From positions 11,743,501-11,807,500 of the forward strand of contig BRKX01000004.1 of NCBI GenBank assembly GCA_026008535.1: a stretch of DNA of 64,000 nucleotides. The letters run 5' to 3'. The position numbers were made by a program, and so were the translations under genes. Positions 1 to 10,727 of this stretch are shown piece by piece; the first letter of the stretch is position 1; every line of letters begins with the position of its first letter. Origin of the DNA: Perilla frutescens (lineage: Eukaryota; Streptophyta; Magnoliopsida; Lamiales; Lamiaceae). A model generated the notes under the pieces. The model did no database searches, was not told where the DNA came from, and saw only the letters and a program-made list of their open reading frames with translations.

Positions 1-1034
1 AACACTCCTCTTTCATTTTCTCTACGCCATCACTACCATTTCTCACCATTTTCACCATCAACACCATCACCAAAGAGAAGAGGAGAAAAGGAAAAAGGAG
101 GGAACCAAGCCAAGTAAGACGAGGGAGACACGAGAAGAAACCAACTTCGAGCCATCTGTGGAAGCTACGCTCGTTATGAGGTTTCTCCTTTGTATTTTCT
201 TTGTGTTTCTTGGATGATTTGTGGGGGTTTGTCCCAAACTCTTGAATGATATCTAATATTGTAGAAGTTTATGTTATTTGCATTTGATTTATGAGATGAC
301 AATCTTCTATGGTATTTGTGTTGTTTTAAGCATGTTTAGTGGCTAATCCCTCTATTAGAGGGTAGAGGATCGATGTGGTTTTGATCTATGCTTATTCTTG
401 TTGATTGTTGTTGTTGGAATCGTGCCTTTTCATGTGAGAGTACTTGATCACTACTTGAGCATTGTTAAGATTTAGAGGAGTCTTGATTGTGATTCTAAAT
501 CTCGAAATTGGTTCCTTCGACGTTAGGTGGATGGAGTTCCTAAGCCTAATATGTTAATCTTACTTGTATGATATAGCTAAAAGAGGTTTAATGGATAGAC
601 GGTGACAGTAATTGAAGTTAGACCGATTGAGAAGGTCTATTGTATGTGTGAGATTAGCATTACCAACTTGAACAAAGCATAGTGAGAAACCATTGAGAGA
701 ATCTACACCCTAATACCTTCATCTATCTTATTTCCTCTAATCTTATTTTAATTTGCATTGTTTGCATTGTCTTGTTTAATTGTCTATTTTAATTCTTAGC
801 ATAAATCATCATCAACCTCATGTTTAGAATGTTTAGAGTTTATTTTAGTTGTTCTATTGTGATGCATGCATAGCCTATTGACAATTTCTTCTAACTAAGT
901 CTTCCTTGAGAGATCGACTCGGGTTAAGCTTATCACGTCTACGATTGACCCCGTCCAATTGCGGGTACGGTCCTAGTAGTTATAGTGTTGAGCATAAATC
1001 GGAATTATAAGTAGTAAATTTGGATCGTGAAACA
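1..1034 (+). repeat. 5' LTR (partial) of Athila/Tat-type element
   Basis: This is the last 1034 bp of an LTR that is about 1.89 kb long in its 3' copy. It matches 6444-7477 with scattered single-base differences. It ends GTGAAACA, five bases before the primer-binding site. Confidence 0.92.
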
Positions 1035-1039
1035 AATTT

Positions 1040-1057
1040 TGGCGCCGTTGCCGGGGA
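1040..1057 (+). other. Primer-binding site, tRNA-Asp
   Basis: TGGCGCCGTTGCCGGGGA is complementary to the 3' end of plant tRNA-Asp (ending CCGGCAACGGCGCCA). This primer is typical of Athila/Tat elements. It fixes the LTR boundary and the plus orientation. Confidence 0.9.
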
Positions 1058-1182
1058 GGGCTTTTTAAAGTAATTTGTCTTTTGGTTCTATACTTGCTTT
1101 TGTGTTGTTTTGAAATTGTGAATTTGTCATTGTTTAAGTGTTTGTGTTGTTTGTTTAAATTTGTTTTTGTGTTTATGTCCTT

Positions 1183-3875
1183 TTGTTTGGCTTTGATATC
1201 TCTTTCCGCAAGTTACGTGTGATCTTCGTTTGTTTTTGGTTGTGTATGCTAGGGAGACGAAGTCTTAATCGGAGATTAGCCCCCGTGTTTGACAACATCC
1301 ATCGATCAAGGAGATTCGACATGTTTGAGTGGGAAAGAGAGATGGACGCTAACCTCTTCAACAACCCCGATAATGCAAATGCCAATGCGGTTAGGAATAT
1401 GAGAGACTTTGCTCATCCCGTGATTGGGGCGTCGACTTCTTACATAGTTCTTGGTGAAGCCGCAAGGAACTACGAGTTAAAGAACATTCATTTTAGCCAA
1501 CTTCCCTCATTCTACGGGATGCCGACCGAAGATGCTTTGAACTTCATCCGGGAGTTCTATGCCGTTGTTCAAACATTTCCTCTACAAGGTTTGAACGAAA
1601 ATCAATTGAAGATGAGGTGTTTTCCCTACACCTTGAAGGATCGAGCCAAGACATGGTTCATGTCACTTCCGGCCAATTCATTAGCCAATTGGAATGCCGT
1701 CTATGAGAAGTTCATGGCCAAGTACTATTCCAAACAGAAGACCCAAGACTTGAGAACTCGAATTGTTACTTTTACCCAATCTTCGGGTGAATCGTTTCAT
1801 GAAGCTTGGGATCGATTTAGAGGTCTCCAACAACAATGCCCTCACCACCATCTCGCACCCGAGTTGCTCAACCAATTCTTCTATGACGAGCTTTCACAAA
1901 ATTTCCAATATATGGTGGACAATGCATCGGGAGGAGACATTGGAGATCGGACCGCAGAAGAAGTTTCAAACATCTATGAGACGATGGCCACGACTTCTCA
2001 ACAAAAGAGTGCTAGGGGGAAGAGAGCTTCCGTCAATGAAGCCAACCCTAGTTATGATGTGACAAAATAACTTTCTGAGTTGACAAGGCAAGTAGAGATG
2101 CTTCGAACCTCTGAGAGACCACCTCAACAAGCAATGACCGTTGAGACTTGTGGGATTTGTGGAGAGTATGGCCATGGGGCCAACTTGTGCCAAAATTCGA
2201 TCGAGCCGGAATTAAGTGAAGAAGCTCATTTTCACGCTCTTCAAGAGCAAGTTCATGCCCTTCAAGGATTCCAACCACGCCAACCTTACAACCCATACTC
2301 TCAATCATACAATCCGGGGTGGAGAAATCATCCAAATTTCTCTTAGAGACAACCTCACCAATCACCTCAACCACCACAACAACCACCTCCACCTCAACAA
2401 GTCGGAGGTAGCCAAGCTCCACCTTATCCGAGGCCGCAATAATATTCGGCCCAACCAAACCATCCCACAAGGCCGCCCTTAGAAGAAACACTACAAGCCT
2501 TCATGCAGGCCACTCAACAAAGATTCTAGTCTGTGAAAGCCTCTGTTAAGCGGATTGAAGTCCAAGTGGGCCAAGTTGCAGATACGGTGAATGACTTATC
2601 CAAGCGACTAAAGAGCGGAAAATTGCCAAGCCAGCCTGAGCAAATGCACGCTATAACTGTGCTCAAAAGTGGCGGCATTGAGGAGAACAAGGTTGGAGAG
2701 CCCAACTTGAAAAAAGTTACCTTTGAAAAAGAAGAGGAGGCTCTTCAACATCAACAAAAAGAGCCCGAAAAAGAAAATGAAGAAGTGAAGAAGCCTATAC
2801 TCCATAAGGCCACCAATTCCTACAATCCCCCAATTCCATTTCCAAGACAGTTGAGGAATGAGAAATAAGACACCCAATTTCAAGAGTTCTGCAAGCTCCT
2901 ATCAAAGGTGAACATCAACCTTCCACTCCTTGATGTTATTCGCAATGTACCGGCCTATGTTAAGTTCTTCAAGGAACTATCTTCCAAGAAGAGAAGTTTG
3001 GGGAGGATGAGAAGATTGTGGTGTCCGAAGTGGCAAGCGCGATTCTACAACAACAACTACCGCCAAAGCTCTATGATCTAGGTGGTTTTACTCTTAAACT
3101 TATTTTGGGGAATGGTAAGGAAGTGTGTGGAATGTTAGATTTGGGAACAGGAATAAACTTGATCCCTTACTCCTTATTTAAGCAACTAGAGTTAGAGAAC
3201 TTGAAACCCACTACAATGTGCCTACAATTTGCTGATAAATCTATTAGATATCCTAAGGGAATTGTTGAGGATATCCTTGTGAGAGTAGGTAGGTTGATAG
3301 TCCCCATTGACTTTGTTGTCTTAGACGTAGGGGAAGTCCAAGAAAATGAGAAAGAATACACATTGCTTTTGGGTAGATCTTTCATGGCTACCACAAACAC
3401 CCTCATTGATGTTAAAAATGGAACATTGAAAATGTCTATTTTTGGAAAAATTGTATCTTTCTCTATGTTTGATCCTCTTATGCCTGCCAACCCCATAATC
3501 AAAAATTGATATTCCATTGATGCTATTGATGCCGGGCCCGAAGAAGTTTTTGTGCAGGAAGGAAGCTCGGAAAGCGAGTGTAGGGAAATTGAGAGGGAAA
3601 AAGTGAAGAAAGTCCCTGATAAATGCACTTCGAGGAAGAAGATTGCCCAAGAGCTTCAAAAGCTTGTACCCAATACCCGCAAGAGGTTGTTCCTGGGCAA
3701 ATCAATGTCTAAAGAGAGTAGGGAGTTGATGACTGAAGAAGCATTTTCTTGTGGAGCACTCGAGCTTTTCAGCCCATGGACAAAATGCTCCATCCAAGTC
3801 AAGGGGCACAAAGTTATCGCATTCCACGAACCCCTATGTCCTCTAACTGAGGCTATGTCTAGCTCGAGACGTTAA
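1183..3875 (+). pseudogene. gag-protease remnant of Athila/Tat-type Gypsy element
   Basis: Frame 1 from 1183 encodes a retrotransposon gag core (1483-1930, with the FYGMP and AKTWF motifs). It is followed by an intact CX2CX4HX4C knuckle (CGICGEYGHGANLC, about 2149-2190) and a Lys/Glu-rich linker to 2868. In-frame stops lie at 2068-2070 and 2344-2346, with more near 2440 and 2527 and at 2866. A frameshift near 2990 moves into the protease frame (3018-3509), which reads LPPKLYDLGGF and then DLGTGINLIPYSLF. Functional relatives have DLGAS here, so the active-site loop is altered. The same frame continues past a stop at 3507 to 3875, where KCSIQVKGHKVIAF faintly resembles the end of an Athila integrase. 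If so, the deletion joined protease directly to the tail of integrase. It is not functional. Confidence 0.8.
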
Positions 3876-5583
3876 AATGAGCGCTGCATGGGAGGTAACC
3901 CATGGTTTTCTTATTTTTAGGTGTTTGTCGTTTCAATTTTATGCTATTTTGTGTGTTATGTTTCTTTTTGTTTTTGGTATTTGTTTCGTAGGGGCAAATG
4001 ATGGAGTGCAATGGAGTAAGGAGGCGAATTTTGGCTAAGTACCAAGCCGCGACTGCGCGTCATCCCGCAGTCGCGCACCCGCCTCCCTTTATAAGGGGAC
4101 CACTCGTGGAACCCTAATTCCACTCCTCTCTTGCACCGCTCTTGTGACTCCTTCCTTCCCTCCATCCGTCCCAAAGCTCCTCCCTCCTCTTCCACCACTC
4201 AAATCTTCACAAATTGCAGCTGAAGCAGACTCCCTCTCTACGTCACGCACATACGTCCCCATCCTCATCACCGCGGCCGCGTCTTCACTCCGCGCCCGCG
4301 TGCCATCTCCTTCCAGCCACCATACCGCTCACCACTATTCCCAATCCACCACCTTATGATCCACCGCAATAGTGAAGTTTTTTTGTGTTTTCTTGTGTTT
4401 TTTCGTGTTCGTGTGCGTGTTTTAGTGTTTTCAGTTTACTCTTTTGTTGGCCGTTGGTCGTATTTGTCATATTGTTTTGTAGGAACCAGCGTCTGTTGCC
4501 GGTCTTCTACACATTGTGATGTTCTCCTTTCCCTTTTACTCCTATTGCATTTTATTTTCATACATTGAGGACAATGCATGCTTTAAGTGTGTGGGGGTGA
4601 GCTCGTTATGTTTATGTTATGTTGTGGATTTTGTTGTTCATGTGAAGTTCTTGTTTTAAGTTATTGTGTTGCTTATGTTGATTTTGATATTAATGTTAGT
4701 TGTTCTAGTTATATAGATATGTTGTGGTTCTCCCACTTAGTGTCTTGTTTTGCCCGATGGCCGAATATGAACAATTGTTGATATGAATCTTCAAGAAATT
4801 ATTTTCAAGACGATCATAAATGAATGAATTGTTTCGTGGTTTCACTCTTGAACATGAATTATCTTTGAATGTGATCCGCATATTGATGATTGGAGTTGAA
4901 GAGTTTTGTCCTTGAAGGAATGGAAAGCATACTTAGCCTTTTTCATAAAAATTACTCCCCTTAATCATTTATCCTTGTATTTTTTATATAAAAAAAAGAG
5001 GACAAAAGATAGAAAAAGAAAAGAAAATGGGCAATAAGGGTCTCTACTCCTCTAGTTGATGTATTCAACTATGAGTATGGGAAACCAGACAAGGACACTA
5101 GGGATTACCTCCCTATGGTTTTACCTTGTGAATTTTGATCCACTCTCCAAATATTTTATTTAAATAAATGGGATTGCCCTCTGGATTCTACTCCTCTCAT
5201 GTGTGTGTCAATTTGTTCACATGTTGCATGATAAGTATGGGAAACCACATTAGGAAGCTCGGTTTAGTTCGATGATTAAACCTAATGACCCTCGTCCTAT
5301 GTTGCAATCCCTTATGTTATTATTGTTCATTCTTAATAAATGTGGATGTGATTTGTGGGGATGTAATTTAATGGAATTTGGGCTAACATGTTTTTTCTAG
5401 ACTTGAGAGGACAAGCAATTAACTTGGTTGGATATTGTGTTCACATTCTTGGATAATGAATGTTTTTGGGGGAACCATGCAAATTGTGAATTACATGATC
5501 GCCTTGCAAGTATTTCCTTCTTGATTCATATTTTTAATTTCTTGTTTGCTTGAGGACAAGCAAAATGCTAAATGTGGGGGAGT
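3876..5583 (+). other. Noncoding 3' region and polypurine tracts of Athila/Tat-type element
   Basis: No convincing gene lies here. It opens with a GGGAGGTAACCCA motif of the kind that follows pol in this lineage. It holds a 9-bp GC inverted repeat (GCGACTGCG at 4049, CGCAGTCGC at 4066). There are two similar purine tracts: TTGAGGACAATGC...GTGGGGGTGA at 4565-4600, and CTTGAGGACAAGC...AATGTGGGGGAG at 5549-5582. The second abuts the 3' LTR and is the functional polypurine tract. The first looks like an internal copy. Confidence 0.7.
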
Positions 5584-6306
5584 TGTTTAGTGTTTAAATG
5601 TGTTATTTTATTGTAGTTATTTTGTTATGATTTGTAAATTATTTTATAGAATGTTATGTTATTAGGTGTTGATTTTATGTGTTTATTTATATTTATTGCT
5701 CTAATGGTGGATTGTGTCAAGTATTGCGAAACTTGAGCTTTTAATTATCAAAGCAGATATTTTACGGAAATTAGGTGGCAAGTGGAAAGTCAAATATTTG
5801 AGCTCGATTGGCTAAATAGGAGGCTCGAAGATTTTGAAGAAAAAAATGAGAAAAAGCACCCGCGCGGGCGGGCTAGGGAGCGCGGGCAGGCATCAAAATG
5901 CCGAGACACCCGCAGTGCCGCGGTGCCACTCTTGGCCAAACACACCAGCACCGCGGCGCCCCCTCCCCTCTCCACTAGCACCAGCACCGCGGCGCACCCC
6001 TAGCGCCACAGCGCCCCCTCACCACCTAGCCTAAGCGCCGCGGCGCCACACCCCGCTGGCGCGCGGGGTGCCTTCCTCCCCCTTGGGTCCAGTTTTCATC
6101 CCGTTCTCATGTATTTCCACTCCATTCTACTCTTTTGCACTCTCTATCTATTTTACTTAAATTCAATTAAGGACCTTTTAGCCATTTAAAATTAATAGAT
6201 TTATAGGTTATCATTTCCTAATTTTGCTAGAGTTGGACTTTTTGCTTCCAAAATCCCCTCAAAATCTTTGGCATTGAATGCTCTCTTACCATCAACTCAC
6301 ATCACC

Positions 6307-6363
<57 letters not shown>

Positions 6364-7477
6364 ATTTCCATATCTCATTGAGATATTTGGATTCACTGGA
6401 CTATCATATTCATTCACACACTCAACGCCACTTCATCTTCTCCAACACTCCTCTTTCATTTTCTCTACGCCATCACCACCATTTCTCACCATTTTCACCA
6501 TCAACACCATCACCAAAGAGAAGAGGAGAAAAGGAAAAATGAGGGAACCAAGCTAAGTAAGACGAGGGAGACACGAGAATAAACCGACTTCGAGCCATCT
6601 GTGGAAGCTACGCTCGTTATGAGGTTTCTCCTTTGTATTTTCTTTGTGTTTCTTGGATGATTTGTGGGGGTTTGTCCCAAACTCTTGAAGGATATCTAAT
6701 ATTGTAGAAGTTTATGTTATTTGCATTTGATTTATGAGATGACAATCGTCTATGGTATTTGTGTTATTTTAAGCATGTTTAGTGGCTAATCCCTCTATTA
6801 GGGGGTAGAGGATCGATGTGGTTTTGATCTATGCTTATTCTTGTTGGTTGTTGTTGTTGCAATCGTGCCTTTTTATGTGAGAGTACTTGATCACTACTTG
6901 AGCATTGTTAGGATTTAGAGGAGTCTTGATTGTGATTCTAAATCCCAAAATTGGTTTCTTCGACGTTAGGTGGATGGGGTTTATAAGCGTAATATGTTAA
7001 TCTTACTTGTATGATATAACTAAAAGAGGTTTAATGGATAGACGGTGACAGTAATTGAAGTTAAACCGATTGAAAGAGTCTATTATATGTGTGATATTAT
7101 CATTACCAACTTGAACAAAGCATAGTGAGAAACCATTGAGAGAATCTACACCCTAATACCTTCATCTATCTTATTTCCTCTAATCTTGTTTTAATTTGCG
7201 TTGTTTGCATTGTCTTGTTTAATTGTCTATTTTAATTCTTAGTATAAATCATCATCAACCTCATGTTTAGAATGTTTAGAGTTTATTTTAGTTGTTCTAT
7301 TGTGATGCATGCATAGCCTATTGATAATTTCTTCTAACTAAGTCTTCCTTGAGAGATCGACTCGGGTTAAGCTTATCACGTCTATGATTGACCCTGTCCA
7401 ATTACGGGTACGGTCCTAGTAGTTGTAGTGCTGAGCATAAACTGGAATTATAAGTAGTAAATTTAGATCGTGAAACA
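5584..7477 (+). repeat. 3' LTR of Athila/Tat-type element
   Basis: It begins TGTTTAGTG right after the AATGTGGGGGAG purine tract and ends GTGAAACA, giving an LTR of about 1894 bp. A GC-rich patch at 5860-6060 has repeated CACCGCGGCGCC units. A (CT)n run lies at 6319-6361. Confidence 0.88.
6319..6361 (+). repeat. (CT)n microsatellite in LTR
   Basis: About 21 CT units lie inside the 3' LTR. The matching part of the 5' LTR is outside the window, so length change between the two LTRs cannot be judged. Confidence 0.95.
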
Positions 7478-7478
7478 A

Positions 7479-8011
7479 AAGCGATAACATCTGTTAAGAG
7501 GGACACTATAAAAACATTTTTACTTGAAAATCTTGTTCCAGCAATTGAAGAAAAGTGGCCAAGATCAGAACACGGAGAAACTATTTTCATCCAACAAGAC
7601 AATGCTAGAACACATGTTCCTCCTACTGACCCTAATTTTCCAGCAGCGACTTCACAAAGCGAGTTTGACATTCAATTAACTTGTCAACCCCCGAATTCTC
7701 CTGAGTTCAATGTACTTGACCTTGGATTTTTTAGGGCCATACAATCGCTGCAACAGAAGATGCGTGCAAGAACTATCCATGAGCTTGTTCATGCAGTAGA
7801 GATATCATTCTATGACTATTATCCCATCAAACTAAATAATGTGTGGTTGACATTGCAACTATGTATGAAAGAAGCCATGAAGTTAGGAGGAGGAAATCAC
7901 TATAAAATTCCTCACATAAACAAAGAACGACTTCAAAGGCTTGGTTGTCTCCCTAAACAAATTTCATGTGAGAGTGCATTAGTGCAAGTAGCTAGAAATT
8001 CGCTGGTATGA
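7479..8011 (+). pseudogene. Mariner-like transposase, C-terminal fragment
   Basis: The frame is open from the LTR junction to a TGA at 8009-8011, about 177 residues. It contains the plant mariner signature IQQDNARTH (second catalytic Asp, codon 7598-7600) and CQPPNSPEFNVLDLGFF (third catalytic Asp, codon 7718-7720). Exactly 39 residues lie between the two Asp, which is the DD39D spacing of plant mariner-like elements. Downstream blocks (NVWLTLQLCMKEAMK, YKIPHINKERL, LPKQISC) also match the family. The DNA-binding N-terminus and first Asp lie left of the inserted retrotransposon, outside the window. This half has no stop or frameshift, so the Gypsy insertion may be what inactivated it. Confidence 0.85.
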
Positions 8012-8265
8012 AAATGAAGTAACTTTCATATCTCTTTTTTTTTGGGTTTGTTTGTTTGTTTAAATAAGTTAGAAAAGTGATTTCAAAAGGTAATTAAGCA
8101 ACAAGGGTGGCAAAACTCATGATCATCTGGAAGCTTCGTACATGAAAATATTAAGGATTTTGTGATCATAAATTTGGGACACAAATAAGCAGCAAGTACA
8201 AATTGCAAGTCAGTTTCCAAATCAATAACTGCAAAACATAATGATCAAACATTATCTTGCAGTAT

Positions 8266-8598
8266 TTATTTTTTCTCAAATAATTTTGGTAGGTAAATTT
8301 TAAGGATCTCATTCACTCTTTGATCAAATACAATGGGCTTCTCTTCAACCGTAATTGCACCAGGGCGAACAGAAGATGAAGAAGATGGAAGAACGTCATC
8401 TTTAATGTCCGAATGAGACCCGCACGAGTTCAATGGCTTTACCGCTTCACTAACTTGCATTGTGATATTTTCAGCTTTCTCTAAGGATTCTTTTGCCTCC
8501 TTAATAGCCTTTTCGAATGATTTTTTGAACTCCTTAAGATAAAATTCATTTGATGTCAACTCATAATCCACATTAGCATCCATGATTCGAAAGTTCAA
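8266..8598 (-). CDS. Unrecognised 110-residue ORF, antisense in the mariner 3' region
   Basis: This reading frame is antisense to the transposase, between it and the right TIR. The product would be acidic and Lys-rich, with a helical, coiled-coil-like stretch (KKSFEKAIKEAKESLEKAEN) and a Ser run. I do not recognise a family. It may be a captured host exon or chance coding potential. Confidence 0.2.
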   Translation of the reverse strand: MNFRIMDANVDYELTSNEFYLKEFKKSFEKAIKEAKESLEKAENITMQVSEAVKPLNSCGSHSDIKDDVLPSSSSSVRPGAITVEEKPIVFDQRVNEILKIYLPKLFEKK

Positions 8599-9240
8599 AT
8601 CTTCACCTTCACAAAAAAAGTAAATTACATCAAAATAAATTTAATTATCAAAATCAAACAGAGAATACCATCTAAATCTACATTTAAATAAATTAAGAAA
8701 CACAATATACCAGCCAAGAGAACTAACCCATTTACTTTATTCTCCGAAACTCTGGTGAAAGCAAAAAGAATGAAATAAAAATAAAACTGGTGATCATATG
8801 TAAATATTTAAAGAAATGAGAGAATACATGGAGTATATAAAGAAATAGGATAAAGTCTTGTATATATGAAAAGTTGGGGGAAGAAACGAGTCATCAACAG
8901 TAAATCAAACGTATATGGAAATAATTAATGTAAAAGGAGTAATTAAGGTTAAATTGGGTATCAAAAGTCAGAACGACATTCATTTTGCAAATTGTTAAGA
9001 AACCTTAAACGATATCAATTGTGAACAGAAGGGAGTATATAATTATAATTTTATTTGTTGATCTTTAGTTTTTGGATAGCTTAGATATGTACCCAAAATT
9101 GAATTTTTTTGTGGCATTATTATAATATTAGAGTTATTTTAATGAACTGAGATTATTTTTGTAATTTAGGAATTATAATCTATTTCTGTTGAATTTTTCA
9201 CACGATATTTCTTTCCTTCACAATGTCTTTCCTTTACTTC

Positions 9241-10030
9241 TACTATAAGAAAATCCACAAATTCCATTGCAAAAATTTTCGCTGGAATGGGCCAAATTCC
9301 ACTAGAATCATTAATTCTGGCAGGTATTCCAGCGCATCTCGGACACTGAAAAACGATACGGTAGAATTGAAAAATTACAGCGAAAATTCTTTTCCAGGTG
9401 ATTTTTTCCTCTGGAACACGATTCCAACAAAAACAAATTCGTCGGAACACAATTCCAACATTTTTTTCACCGAAACAAGATTCCAACGCTTTTTTTCCAC
9501 TATAAACAAGATTATAGCGTGTGAATATCGTTGGAATCTATATTTTTTTATATATAGAAAAGCTTTTTTTTCACTGGAACAAGATTCCAACCCTTTTTTT
9601 CGCTATAAACAAGATTCCAGCATGCGAATATCGCTGGAATCTAGATTTTTTTTATATATAGAAAAAATTATTCCAGCGCATTTTAACTGTCGGAACTAAA
9701 TTTTTTTCACTGGAACTTCCAACATTTTTTTTCATGGGAACAAGATTTCAGCATGTGAATATCACTGAAATCTAGTTTTTTTATATATATAGAAAAGCTT
9801 TTTTTCACTGGAGCGTGCGGATATCACTGAAATCTAGATTTTTTTTATATATAGAAAAGCTTTTTTTCACCAGAACAAGATTCTAGTGTTTCTTTCAGTA
9901 TAAACAAGATTCCAACATGCGAATATCGCTGGAATCTAGATTTTTTTTATATATATGGAAAAAATTAATCCAACGCATTTTAACCGCTGGAATCATTCCA
10001 AAGCCGATAAAATTCACTGAACATTTTTTT
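9241..10030 (+). repeat. Left subterminal repeat array of CACTA-like element
   Basis: A motif set recurs about every 100 bp: CACTGGAACAAGATTCCA, GCGAATATCGCTGGAATCTA, then T-rich TTTTTATATATAGAAAA. At least five degenerate copies lie between 9380 and 9960. These could be transposase-binding subterminal sites. The 158-residue reading frame across the array is a by-product of the repeats. Confidence 0.7.
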
Positions 10031-10727
10031 AGTGTTAATGTGGAAGAGTAGCCACATAAAATTTAATAAAACTTTTTTTAGCCACCATATTTTAAAAATA
10101 TTTATTTTATCAACATTTACCATAATACCCTTATTTTATTTAAAAACAACAAAAAACTAAAAAGTATTCTCTCTTTCCTCACTTCTCTCAAACACAGACC
10201 TGCCGTCTCTCTCTTTCTTTCAATTTTTTCCATCGCCTTCCTCTTTGCAGCCAAACACAGGCCCATCATTGTCACCTCTGTCGCCTCCCTCCCTCTTTCA
10301 ACACGTAAATCTTTCACTTTCAAAGCCAAGACTGAGCATAGCAGCCTTAATGAATTCCCCTCGATCTTCTCTTCATTTCTCTCTTTTATCTCTCTAGCAC
10401 AGAGCCACAGACCTATCACCAAGTTGCCAAAAAAAATGGTGTCGTCCTCGCTCTTTTCTCTTTCTCTCTCTCTCGTCTCTCCTTTATCTCTCCTACTTGT
10501 TTCCATGCTACTCCTTATATATCTCTCCTGAAGACTCATCGCCAAGTTGTTGGGAAAAATAGTGTTTTGCGCAACTGGACGCGCATGCCCCAGCGCACAG
10601 CCACTACACGCAGCCTCGATGCCCGGCTTCCTTGGCTCGTAGCTCCTGCACATACCCCAGACGTGCACTCGCCCCCGCGTGCAGCCTGGCATGCATTAAA
10701 ATAACCCAACATCTATCAAGCGCGCCC
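10031..10727. other. Unassigned segment: CT-rich tract and GC-rich block
   Basis: It contains an AT-rich start, a pyrimidine-rich tract (10160-10540) and a GC-rich block (10560-10690). A minus-strand frame of 191 codons (10117-10692) is low complexity and matches nothing I know. It may be the interior of the CACTA-like element or captured host sequence. Confidence 0.3.

Larger units (their letters stand above)
1..7477 (+). mobile_element. Athila/Tat-type Gypsy retrotransposon, pol-deleted, 5' end outside window
   Basis: Positions 1-1034 repeat 6444-7477 nearly base for base, so they are the two LTRs of one element. The LTR is followed by a tRNA-Asp primer site, gag, zinc knuckle, protease, a long noncoding stretch and a purine-rich tract before the 3' LTR. 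Reverse transcriptase, RNase H and at least most of integrase are missing, so the copy is non-autonomous. The primer site and the protease with its DLG-type active site fit the Athila/Tat branch of Ty3/Gypsy. The element sits inside a mariner transposase gene, whose reading frame resumes at about 7479. The left target duplication is outside the window. Confidence 0.88.
7478..9035 (+). mobile_element. 3' part of a mariner-like element (plant DD39D type)
   Basis: This is the right half of a Tc1/mariner element interrupted by the Gypsy insertion to its left. It carries the C-terminal part of transposase (7479-8011) and about 1 kb of noncoding 3' sequence. It ends in TGTGAACAGAAGGGAG followed by TA. 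That end is a decayed version of the plant mariner/Stowaway terminus (complement CTCCCTCCGTCCC), and TA is the expected target duplication. Confidence 0.75.

Noticed and set aside
4144..4359. Pro/Ser-rich short frame in the Gypsy 3' noncoding region
   Set aside because: Low complexity, no start context, and it lies in sequence that is noncoding in this lineage.
9223..9699. 158-residue plus-strand frame
   Set aside because: It runs along subterminal repeats of the CACTA-like element, is repetitive and has no domain.
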